From DATDRS01 sp035291605 (GTDB lineage Bacteria > Chloroflexota > Anaerolineae > Anaerolineales > UBA6663), in NCBI GenBank assembly GCA_035291605.1, contig DATDRS010000172.1, positions 1 through 58,579 of the forward strand: DNA of 58,579 nt, given 5' to 3'. The translations under genes were made by a program, and so were the position numbers. The notes under the pieces are model-generated. The model searched no databases. It was given only the letters and a program-made list of their open reading frames with translations, and was not told the origin of the DNA. Positions 41,244 to 48,672 of the stretch are shown here, piece by piece (position 1 is the stretch's first letter; each line of letters starts with the position of its first letter).

Positions 41244-43523
41244 ATGTCCCGATACATCGCAACCCGCGCCATCACTGGCGCACACCAGGTCGTCAACGAA
41301 TTCGAGGGCCTGCTGACCCAGGCGCTCACCGAAAAAGGGCCGGACACGCCCATTGCGTTCCCGAACACGGCGTACTACCTGCCCTTCATCCTCGGCATGA
41401 CCGGGCAGCCGGTCGAGAAACTCGGGGACCTGCAGCCTGTGCTCGACACCGCCAAAAAACTTCTGCACCCTGCGCCGCCTGACCGCCGTTGGACGCCCTA
41501 CCTGGGACAGACGCTCGACGCAGGGATGGCGACGCTGTTCGCGGAAGAGGGCATTGAGGCCGTGCGCTTCGCCTACGGCCACGAGCCGCAGAAACTGCCC
41601 GGCTTCCGGCTGGCGGGCGGCACCTCGTTCACCAACCCGGAGTTCGACAAAGATGGCGATGGCCACCTGAACGGGCCGATTGACGACATCCAGCTCCGGT
41701 CGTGGGGCATTCAACTCGTGGACGGACGCATGCCGGGGTTCGCGGCTATCGTCGGGTGCGCCAAGTCCAACGAGGTCGCGGTCAAAATCGTGCGGGAACT
41801 GCAGCGCCGCAACATCCTCACCTTCCTCTCCGGCAACGTCAACGGGCGGAGCATCATCCACCAGTTGATGGAAGAAGGCGTGGAGCTGGGCTACGACACT
41901 TACACCGTGCCCTTCGGCCTCGATACCTACAGCGCCATTTACGCCCTCGGCTTCGCCACGCGCTCGGCGCTCACCTTCGGCGGCCTCAAGGGCGGCATGG
42001 CGCGCGACATCCTGCTCTACAACAAGAACCGTGTGTTTGCCTTCGTGCTCGCGCTCGGCGAAGTGGACGACATCAAATACGCGACGGCGGCCGGCGCGAT
42101 CAGTTTCGGCTTCCCCGTCATCGCCGACACGGTCATCCCCGAGATTCTGCCGACGGGCGTGACGACTTACGAGCACGTGGTTTCGATGCCATTCAACGAG
42201 ATCGAGGGCAAGGACGACTTGGAGCGCGTGGAGAGGCTGGTGCAGAAGTGCATCGAGGTGCGCGGGGTCAAGATCAAGCTGACCGAAGTCCCCGTGCCGG
42301 TCCCTTACGGCTCGGCGTTCGAGGGCGAGGTCGTCCGCAAGAACGACATGCGCATCGAGTTCGGCGGCAAGCATTCGCGCTGCTTCGAGTATCTGCGGAT
42401 GCTGGACTTCGACGCGGTGGAGGACGGCAAGATCGCCGTCGTCGGCCCGGACTTTGCAGACCGGCCGCTGGGCGCGGCGATAGATCTGGGCGTCGTCGTG
42501 GACGTGGCCGGACGCAAGATGCAAAAAGATTTCGAGCCGGTGCTGGAGCGGCAGATCCACCACTTCGTCAACGGCGCGTCGGGCGTCCAGCACATCGGCC
42601 AGCGCGACATCGCCTGGATCCGCATCAGCCGGAACGCCGCCGACAAGGGCTTCAACCTGCGGCACTTCGGCGACATCCTGCACGCACGCTTCCATGCCGA
42701 CTTCGGCGCGATCGTGGACAAGGTGCAGGTGACGATCTACACCGACTCGGCCGAGATGGAGAAGTGGCTGGCGACGGCCCGCGCGGCTTACGACGAGCGC
42801 AACATCCGCCTCGGTAACATGACCGACGAGAGTGTGGAGGAGTTCTACTCGTGCACGCTGTGTCAGTCGTTCGCGCCGAACCACGTCTGCATTGTGACGC
42901 CGGAGCGCCTCGGGCTGTGCGGCGCGTACAACTGGCTCGACTGCAAGGCCTCGTACCAGATCAATCCCACTGGCCCGAACCAGCCCATCAAGAAGAGTTC
43001 GACGCTCGACCCGACGAAAGGCTACTGGCAAGGAACGGACGATTTCGTCGAAGGGGCGTCGCACCAGCAGGTGACCAACGTGGCGGTGTACTCCATTATG
43101 GAGAACCCGATGACGGCCTGCGGCTGCTTCGAGTGCATCGCCATGGTCATCCCCGAGGCCAACGGGGTCATGATCCTCAGCCGCGAGGACACGAGTATGT
43201 CTCCCGCCGGGATGACGTTCTCCACGCTCGCGGGCATGGCGGGCGGCGGTCTGCAGACCCCCGGCATCATGGGCCACGGCAAGTTCTACATCATCAGCCC
43301 CAAGTTCATCTCGGCAGACGGCGGCTTCAAGCGCGTGGTGTGGATGTCGTCCATCCTCAAAGAGCAAATGGCCGAGCAGCTCAGGAAGGTGGCCGAACGC
43401 GAGGGCGATCCCGACTTGGTTGACAAGATCTGCGACGAACGGATTTCAACGGATGTGGAAGGGTTGGTCGCCTACATCACGGAGAAGAACCACCCGGCGC
43501 TGAGCATGCCGCCGTTGCTGTAG
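41244..43523 (+). CDS. acsB: Acetyl-CoA synthase, bifunctional CODH/ACS alpha-type subunit
   Basis: Protein of 759 residues, full-length bacterial type including the ~310-residue N-terminal domain that docks on CODH, rather than the shorter archaeal CdhC. A-cluster ligands: C537, C540, C549 and C559 (SCTLCQSFAPNHVC, GLCGAY) for [4Fe-4S] and proximal nickel, plus C626-G-C628 (TACGCFEC) for distal nickel. Condenses CO, a corrinoid-bound methyl group and CoA to acetyl-CoA (Wood-Ljungdahl pathway). A ribosome binding site AGGAG lies just upstream. No corrinoid protein (acsC/D), methyltransferase (acsE) or nickel-insertion ATPase is in the window. Confidence 0.95.
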   Translation: MSRYIATRAITGAHQVVNEFEGLLTQALTEKGPDTPIAFPNTAYYLPFILGMTGQPVEKLGDLQPVLDTAKKLLHPAPPDRRWTPYLGQTLDAGMATLFAEEGIEAVRFAYGHEPQKLPGFRLAGGTSFTNPEFDKDGDGHLNGPIDDIQLRSWGIQLVDGRMPGFAAIVGCAKSNEVAVKIVRELQRRNILTFLSGNVNGRSIIHQLMEEGVELGYDTYTVPFGLDTYSAIYALGFATRSALTFGGLKGGMARDILLYNKNRVFAFVLALGEVDDIKYATAAGAISFGFPVIADTVIPEILPTGVTTYEHVVSMPFNEIEGKDDLERVERLVQKCIEVRGVKIKLTEVPVPVPYGSAFEGEVVRKNDMRIEFGGKHSRCFEYLRMLDFDAVEDGKIAVVGPDFADRPLGAAIDLGVVVDVAGRKMQKDFEPVLERQIHHFVNGASGVQHIGQRDIAWIRISRNAADKGFNLRHFGDILHARFHADFGAIVDKVQVTIYTDSAEMEKWLATARAAYDERNIRLGNMTDESVEEFYSCTLCQSFAPNHVCIVTPERLGLCGAYNWLDCKASYQINPTGPNQPIKKSSTLDPTKGYWQGTDDFVEGASHQQVTNVAVYSIMENPMTACGCFECIAMVIPEANGVMILSREDTSMSPAGMTFSTLAGMAGGGLQTPGIMGHGKFYIISPKFISADGGFKRVVWMSSILKEQMAEQLRKVAEREGDPDLVDKICDERISTDVEGLVAYITEKNHPALSMPPLL

Positions 43524-43601
43524 GATGGAGGACGGAGGACGGCAGACGGAGGACGAATGCTATCGTCCTCCGTCATGCGTCCTTCGTGATCCTGTTCATC
43601 C
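43524..43601. repeat. Short repeat with inverted arms after acsB
   Basis: Direct repeats of GGACGGAGGACG are followed by an 11-bp perfect inverted repeat, GACGGAGGACG (43545-43555) and CGTCCTCCGTC (43564-43574), 8-nt loop. It begins at the acsB stop and may terminate transcription, though no T-run follows. Confidence 0.7.
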
Positions 43602-44771
43602 ATGACCCCGGCCCGCCGTCGCTTTCGCCGCTTCGTGCTGTTTGGCGCTTTCAGCCTGTTCGGACTGTGCCTTACGGTCACCCTCCTTTCGGCGTTGAGC
43701 AACCGCGACCTGCCAACCGGCCCGGCGGTGCTGGACCGGCTCGACCCGCTGGACAAGGCCCGCCTGCAAGAGACTCTGCATCTGAAGCAGGCGTTAGGCG
43801 TCGTCGTCTGGCCGGGTTGGGGGCAAGCCGACATACCCATCATCTTGTGGAATAACCGGTATTCCTTTCTGATCGGCCTTGCCAACCCGCCTGCCGATTG
43901 GGAGAGAGTGCCGGACGATGATCTTGCGGGCCAGCCGTACTATCGGAAGCCCACTGTGAACTCGCAGAACTTTGCCGTGAGCGTGGCAGGTCAATGGGTT
44001 GCGAGCATGGCGACAAAATGGGAGACCGACAACTTCCTCATCTCCCAGTTCCGCAAAATGATGCCTGGCCCGCTCAAGCCGGTGTTCCCCTACCGGTTGT
44101 TGATCCAACCAAGCGAAGCGCAGATCTCCGGCGTGTTGCACGAGTCCTTCCACGTGTATCAGGCCGAAGCTGCTCCATCCTACTTTGAGGACGCAGAGAA
44201 CGCTTATCTGGACGAAACGCGCTATTGGACGGCGGACACGGCCATGCATGAGGCGTGGGCAACCGAGATCAATCTTCTGGCACGCGCCGTCGAGGCAAAG
44301 TCGAGCGGCGAGGCGGCGGAGCTGGCACACCAGTTCTTATCTCAACGCGACCAACGGCGGGCGGCGCACGGACTGGATGCGGCGCTGGTGGACTACGAGC
44401 GCCGGATCGAGTGGCTGGAAGGATTAGCCAAGTACATCGAACTCGCCATCTGGCGGGAGGCCTCGGCGAGTTCGGACTACGCCCCGCTGCCGGTTCTGAC
44501 TGACGACCCCGATTTCAAAAAATACGCCTCCTTCGCGCAACGCTGGTCACAGGAACTGGATCAGATGAAACGGCAGGCGACGCTCGAAGGCGACATCCGT
44601 TTTTATTACACCGGCATGGCTCAAGCCATGCTGCTGGACCAGCTGATGCCGGGCTGGAAAGCGCGTGCGCTGACCGAGTCGATGACAGTGGAAGATTTGC
44701 TGCGCGAGGCGCTGCAACAGCCTCATCCAATGGTCACCGCAAGTCGCGCACGCACCCGGCAAAGAAAATAG
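43602..44771 (+). CDS. Membrane-anchored HExxH protein, putative peptidase
   Basis: Protein of 389 residues. One N-terminal transmembrane segment (FVLFGAFSLFGLCLTVTLLS) and a large extracytoplasmic domain. HESFH at residues 180-184 is a metal-binding HExxH helix, and EGLAKYIEL at ~273 may supply the third ligand Glu, an arrangement seen in several zincin-like families. Upstream spacing carries only the repeat at 43524. It follows acsB on the same strand but has no evident link to CO metabolism. Substrate unknown. Similar in plan, not in sequence, to the gene at 32639. Confidence 0.6.
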   Translation: MTPARRRFRRFVLFGAFSLFGLCLTVTLLSALSNRDLPTGPAVLDRLDPLDKARLQETLHLKQALGVVVWPGWGQADIPIILWNNRYSFLIGLANPPADWERVPDDDLAGQPYYRKPTVNSQNFAVSVAGQWVASMATKWETDNFLISQFRKMMPGPLKPVFPYRLLIQPSEAQISGVLHESFHVYQAEAAPSYFEDAENAYLDETRYWTADTAMHEAWATEINLLARAVEAKSSGEAAELAHQFLSQRDQRRAAHGLDAALVDYERRIEWLEGLAKYIELAIWREASASSDYAPLPVLTDDPDFKKYASFAQRWSQELDQMKRQATLEGDIRFYYTGMAQAMLLDQLMPGWKARALTESMTVEDLLREALQQPHPMVTASRARTRQRK

Positions 44772-44830
44772 AGGCGCAGCATTGGTCGCGCTGGAGAGAT
44801 TCCCATGAAACATTTGGGAGAGGAATGACG

Positions 44831-45205
44831 ATGCTGCTCGTGCGCGACGTGATGACGATTGGCGTGCCGGTCTGTCGCGATACGGAAACGTGCGGTGCCG
44901 TGGCGGCGCGGTTGAATGGCGAGGCGGTGGTTGTATTAGATGAAGATGGGATGGCGTGCGGCTGGCTGACGCGGGAGCAGCTGCTGGCCGAGGATGCAAC
45001 GCGGCCCGTGGGCGCGGTGATGGACGAGGTCATCCCCACGGTGGCCCCTGACATCCCGGCGGAGGCAGCCGCGCAGTTGATGCTTGACCGCGAGGTGGAA
45101 TATCTATTCCTGATGCACGACTGGCCCGGCGAGCCGAGGCCATCAGCCATGATTTCACGGAAGGCCGCAGAGAAGCGGCTGAGGGAAAGCCATGAAACCC
45201 AGTGA
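44831..45205 (+). CDS. CBS-domain protein
   Basis: Protein of 124 residues with two CBS half-modules: VRDVMTIGVPVCRDTETCGA and VGAVMDEVIPTVAPDIPAEA, each followed by a strand such as AVVVLDEDGMACGWLTREQL or EYLFLMHDWPGEP. CBS pairs bind adenosine nucleotides and regulate partner proteins. ATG 44831 is favoured because GGAGAGG lies 7 nt upstream; ATG 44825 is too close. Placed between the HExxH gene and a decayed polyferredoxin gene, with which CBS proteins occasionally pair. Confidence 0.75.
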   Translation: MLLVRDVMTIGVPVCRDTETCGAVAARLNGEAVVVLDEDGMACGWLTREQLLAEDATRPVGAVMDEVIPTVAPDIPAEAAAQLMLDREVEYLFLMHDWPGEPRPSAMISRKAAEKRLRESHETQ

Positions 45206-45417
45206 CTTCTACATTCACCTCAATTAGAGTTGTTTTCTCAATCCTGCCGATTGCCCAATCTGGCAGCAGGTGGTTGGATTCGGCGCACTTTCCAGTTTGA
45301 CTGACAACCAGACCTTTAGGGTCTTCAAGACCCTAAAGGTCTTTTCCTTAAAGAGACCCGGCTGCGACATCACATTCCAAGAATCAGTCTGCAATCCGAC
45401 TTTCGCCTGATGACGCG
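45206..45417 (+). other. Gene-free stretch with a palindrome
   Basis: 212 nt holding no credible gene. It contains the perfect palindrome at 45310-45342 and otherwise only degenerate sequence. Any terminator for the CBS gene would be this hairpin, which is followed by a short T-run. Confidence 0.4.
45310..45342. repeat. 33-nt perfect palindrome (ACCTTTAGGGTC type)
   Basis: Arms AGACCTTTAGGGTCTT (45310-45325) and AAGACCCTAAAGGTCT (45327-45342) around a single C, followed by TTTCCTT. Can fold as a 15-bp hairpin with a T-run, so it may terminate transcription. This sequence type is a common dispersed repeat in Chloroflexota and some cyanobacteria (from memory). Confidence 0.8.
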
Positions 45418-45753
45418 CCCCCTGGCTGCGCTACCTGCACTTCGCTCTTAGCCTGAGCCTGGTGCTGGTGCTCTTCTTCGCCTTTGACTACACCCGCGGC
45501 GCGGCGGGCCGCACGGCAGTGATCTGGTTCTTGATGCGAGAAATTGTGCCCGATGGACGTGCGCATCAGCGATTACGTCCTGAACGGCGAGCGCGTTCTG
45601 ACCACCGAGTGCAGCCTGTGCCAGACGTGCATCACCGTCTGCGCCCACGACGCGCTGAAACTGGGTTTTGGTTTCGACCTGGGCGGGAAAGACCTGCTTG
45701 CGGGAGCGCGCGCCGAAGATGGAGCGCGAGATGGCGGCAGCCGCAGTGCGTGA
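45418..45753 (+). pseudogene. Degraded polyferredoxin-like membrane protein gene
   Basis: The 3' part (about 45535-45753) reads EKLCPMDVRISDY..., then STDL-type TTECSLCQTCITVCAHDALK and FGFDLGGKDLL, with a 4Fe-4S Cys pattern typical of NapH-like 4Fe-4S membrane proteins. It has no start in this frame. The 5' part (45418-45530), in another frame, encodes a membrane helix (YLHFALSLSLVLVLFFAF). The two pieces are joined by a frameshift and deletion, so the gene is inactive. The first 4Fe-4S motif is missing. Confidence 0.55.
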
Positions 45754-45784
45754 TTAAGAAGGATCAGGAGTGCTGATTTTTTTC

Positions 45785-45813
45785 TTGCCGCTTGTTGTTC
45801 CCTATGTTATTAT
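45785..45813 (+). promoter_or_regulatory. Strong promoter before the secreted glycosidase-like genes
   Basis: TTGCCG (45785-45790), 17 nt, TATTAT (45808-45813). Predicted start near 45820 gives a ~150 nt leader to the GTG at 45973. Confidence 0.6.
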
Positions 45814-45873
45814 CTCGCCCGGCAGTATGCCTGCGCTGCGGGGCAAATGCATCTGATGCGACATTCTCGGGTG

Positions 45874-45917
45874 GGTGGGGAGGCGCCTCGCAAGAGGAGA
45901 CTCCCCGCCTTCTTTTT
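45874..45917 (+). terminator. Terminator-like leader hairpin (possible attenuator)
   Basis: GGTGGGGAG (45874-45882) pairs with CTCCCCGCC (45901-45909) with one G-U pair; above it a symmetric GCG/AGA internal loop and CCTC-GCAA-GAGG with a GNRA tetraloop. TTCTTTTT follows at 45910-45917. It lies between promoter and start codon, so it could attenuate the downstream operon; alternatively it only ends upstream transcripts. Confidence 0.6.
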
Positions 45918-45972
45918 GGTGAAAGCGTCTGCCGATCGGCAGCGCTCGTATCGGTGGGGAGCGAGTTAACCT

Positions 45973-47247
45973 GTGAACCGTTATCCATTGTCTCCGACGC
46001 TTGTGCGTCGTGTCGTCAATCTCAGTCTCCTTCTCGCGCTCCTGTCAGGGTGCAAGTCTGCGCCAACGCCTGGCCCAGGGACTCCGCCGCCCGCCCTGAC
46101 GCAGACGCATGAGGCCGCGTTGACGGCGACGCCGGGCGCTCAGATCGCTTACCTGCCGCTCGTGGGCGCGGGAGGCGCTGCGCCCACATCCACGCCGGAA
46201 CCTTCGCCGTACCCCGCGCCTCCTACGCCTGAACTGCCTCCAACCCCGGCGCCTACGCCTACCTCCGCGTGGCCTGAGCCTCCCGCCGGCCTGACGACCA
46301 GCAAGCTGGGGCTGCACGTCGTCCGCAACGAAGACCCGTATATCATGGAATTCGTCCGGCACGCTCACCCGCGCGTGATGAAGGGGTTGGACGACGACGC
46401 TTGGTTGTCCGAGGTGAAAGCAGTTTCCCCGGACATCGTCACGGTCGGGCGTTTCGTCGGCGAGGAGGCCGATGTCCAGGAGCATTGGCCTGATACGACC
46501 GACCCGGTCGCGGCGGCGCGAGCCTATGTGGCTAGGTTTCTGGAACGATATCGGCTTAACTCAGGCGTGGACTACTGGGAAGGCTGGAACGAGTTTAATG
46601 CGGTCATACCGGAGCGTTGGACCTGGTTCGCCAAATTCGAAGCAGAGCGCGCGTGCCTGATGCAAGCGCATGGCTTGCGCGCCGCGGTGGGCGGTTTTCC
46701 AATGGGGACGCCGGAGTACAGTGCGATGGCGCTGTTCCTGCCCGCGCTGGAGGCGGCGCACCGGTGTGGAGGCATCTTCACGCTGCACGAAGGCGTCATG
46801 CCCACCATCGGCTGCGGCCTCGAGACCAACCGCCCTGGTATCATCCCCGGCGCGCCGGCGCTTTCGGTCCCGGCGGGGCCGATCATGATGCGCTACCGGT
46901 TCTGGTACGAAGTGTATCTCAAGCCGCGCGGCCTGGGCGACCTGCCGCTGGTCATCAGTGAGTTGGCGATTGGCGGCATTGATCCCAACTCTCCGTGCAA
47001 TGGCCCCGGGGGGGACTCTTGGAAAACGTATCAAGACTGGTGGGTTCAGCAAGGCGTCGGCCTGACCGGACCGGATGCTTACGTGAATGTGCTGGCCTGG
47101 TACGATTCGGAAATGCGCCGGGATCCGTATGTGATCGGCGCGACGATCTTCACCGCCGGCTCGGTGAGCGAGTATTTGGGCTGGACGGAATTTGACCTGC
47201 ATGATGTGCTCATCCCGCTGGCGCATTATGCGGTCAGCCAGCCATGA
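45973..47247 (+). CDS. Lipoprotein, clan GH-A glycosidase-like (first paralogue)
   Basis: Protein of 424 residues, GTG start. Signal peptide with lipobox LLSGC (Cys27), then an IAYLPLVGAGG motif and a Pro/Thr-rich linker (to ~residue 100). A TIM-barrel-like domain follows: LTTSKLGLHVVRNEDP, YWEGWNEFNAV with E207 after WN (the N-E acid/base of clan GH-A), and LPLVISELAIGG with E330 at strand 7 (candidate nucleophile). No exact GH family is asserted. Extracellular, anchored by lipid. Its stop overlaps the start of the paralogue by 4 nt (ATGA). Confidence 0.65.
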   Translation: MNRYPLSPTLVRRVVNLSLLLALLSGCKSAPTPGPGTPPPALTQTHEAALTATPGAQIAYLPLVGAGGAAPTSTPEPSPYPAPPTPELPPTPAPTPTSAWPEPPAGLTTSKLGLHVVRNEDPYIMEFVRHAHPRVMKGLDDDAWLSEVKAVSPDIVTVGRFVGEEADVQEHWPDTTDPVAAARAYVARFLERYRLNSGVDYWEGWNEFNAVIPERWTWFAKFEAERACLMQAHGLRAAVGGFPMGTPEYSAMALFLPALEAAHRCGGIFTLHEGVMPTIGCGLETNRPGIIPGAPALSVPAGPIMMRYRFWYEVYLKPRGLGDLPLVISELAIGGIDPNSPCNGPGGDSWKTYQDWWVQQGVGLTGPDAYVNVLAWYDSEMRRDPYVIGATIFTAGSVSEYLGWTEFDLHDVLIPLAHYAVSQP

Positions 47248-48665
47248 GGCCTTCTTTGGCCCTGACCCGCAGCCAGTTCCGGGCTCTCGTCGGCCTGGCG
47301 TTCGCCTTCGCGGGTATTCTGGCGGGATTGTCGCTGATCCTGCTGCCGACGCTGCCCGGCGCGCCGCCGGCCTCTCCGCCGACTTTGAGCGCTAATCCGC
47401 CCGATACTGAGCCGGCGGCAACACCCGCCTCCCCGGAGGGTTCGTCTGCTTTGACGTTAGCGAGCCAGGCGACGGCGACCGTGGCGCCAACTGCCGGCGC
47501 TGGTTTGATCGCCACCCAGCCGATTGTCCGTGAGACCGACGCGCCTCCCCGCGCCTCGCCATCGGCGCTGCCGATTTGGACCGCGACGCTCGCCGCCACG
47601 CTGCCGGTCACACCGATAGCCTCTGCCACAGCCGGGTTGAGCCTGACGCCAGCGAATCCCTCGCGGGCGCTGCCGGCCGGATGGCCGCAAACTTTCCCCG
47701 AGCTCACGGCGAGCAAGTTGAGCGTCCACGTGGTCCGCAACGAAGACCCGCAGGTGATGCAGATGGTGCGGCAGGCTCATCCACGCCTGATCAAGGCAGT
47801 AGATGATGTGGGCTGGCTGGCGGAGGTCAAGCAGGTTTCGCCTGGAACAATCATTATTGGGCGGTTTACCGACGTCAAAAGCGATACGCTGGAAGAGTGG
47901 ACGGAGACGAAAGATCCTCAGACGGCGGCGCGGGAATATGTCGCCGCTCACCTGGAGCGCTATCGCCGCAACCCGGCCGTGGACTTTTGGGAGGGCTGGA
48001 ATGAGTTTTCCGCGGTCCCGCCTGAGAGCTGGGTCTGGTTCGCTAGATTCGAAGCCGAGCGGGCCTGTCTGATGCAGGCGCACGGCCTGCGCGCCGCCGT
48101 GGGCGGCTTTCCGCCGGGGACGCCCGAATACGGTGAAATGGCGTTGTTTGCGCCCGCGCTGGAGGCGGCTCACCGCTGTGGAGGCATCTTCACGCTCCAC
48201 GAGGGCGTGATGCCCATCATTGGCTGCGGCGTCAGCGCGACCGACCCGGAGGTGCGCATCCCCGGCGCGCCGGATTTTCCGGGCGTCGCCGTGGGGTACA
48301 TGACCGTGCGTTATCGCTACTGGTACGAGGGCTTCCTCAAGCCTCGTGGGGTGGGCGATCTGCCGCTTGTCATCAGCGAGCTGGCGCTGGGCGGCTTTGT
48401 GGAGGATTCGCCGTGCAACGGGCCGGGCGGCGCGGACTGGAAGTCATTTCAGAAGTGGTGGGTGCAGCAGGGAGTGGCCGCAACCGGCCCGGAGGCCTAT
48501 ATGAAAGTGCTCGCATGGTACGATCAGTTGATGCGCGAAGACCCGTATGTTTTAGGCGCGACGATCTTCACCGCGGGAGCGATCAGCCCTGAATTGAACT
48601 GGAATGATTTTGACGTGCATGAGGTCCTGCCGCTTCTGACGGATCATCTCCTGCAGTCGAGGTGA
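47244..48665 (+). CDS. Anchored clan GH-A glycosidase-like protein (second paralogue)
   Basis: Protein of 473 residues. N-terminal transmembrane helix (ALVGLAFAFAGILAGLSLIL) without lipobox, a long Ala/Pro/Thr-rich linker (to ~residue 150), then a domain clearly homologous to the preceding gene: LTASKLSVHVVRNEDP, FWEGWNEFSAVPPESW, RCGGIFTLHEGVMPIIGCG and LPLVISELALGG. Both candidate Glu residues are kept. The tandem arises from duplication; the anchors and linkers differ more than the catalytic domains. Co-translated with the first copy, and followed 7 nt later by a glycosyltransferase. Confidence 0.65.
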   Translation: MRPSLALTRSQFRALVGLAFAFAGILAGLSLILLPTLPGAPPASPPTLSANPPDTEPAATPASPEGSSALTLASQATATVAPTAGAGLIATQPIVRETDAPPRASPSALPIWTATLAATLPVTPIASATAGLSLTPANPSRALPAGWPQTFPELTASKLSVHVVRNEDPQVMQMVRQAHPRLIKAVDDVGWLAEVKQVSPGTIIIGRFTDVKSDTLEEWTETKDPQTAAREYVAAHLERYRRNPAVDFWEGWNEFSAVPPESWVWFARFEAERACLMQAHGLRAAVGGFPPGTPEYGEMALFAPALEAAHRCGGIFTLHEGVMPIIGCGVSATDPEVRIPGAPDFPGVAVGYMTVRYRYWYEGFLKPRGVGDLPLVISELALGGFVEDSPCNGPGGADWKSFQKWWVQQGVAATGPEAYMKVLAWYDQLMREDPYVLGATIFTAGAISPELNWNDFDVHEVLPLLTDHLLQSR

Positions 48666-48672
48666 GTGGAAT

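Noticed and set aside
39169..41262. Long open frame antisense to cooS (697 codons)
   Set aside because: Same codon-bias artefact; biased Arg/Ala/His/Asp composition with no motif.
41091..43367. Very long open frame antisense to acsB (758 codons)
   Set aside because: Mirror of the strong third-position GC bias of acsB; its translation is Arg/Val/His-rich and lacks any domain, while the sense strand encodes all A-cluster ligands.
43524..43601. CRISPR-like short repeats
   Set aside because: Repeats are 10-12 nt, irregular, without unique spacers of constant length, and occur as single clusters with hairpins.
45808..45972. c-di-GMP-I (GEMM) or ZTP riboswitch
   Set aside because: GNRA tetraloop and GGGCAAA were suggestive, but the conserved core order and spacing of either class cannot be built from this sequence.
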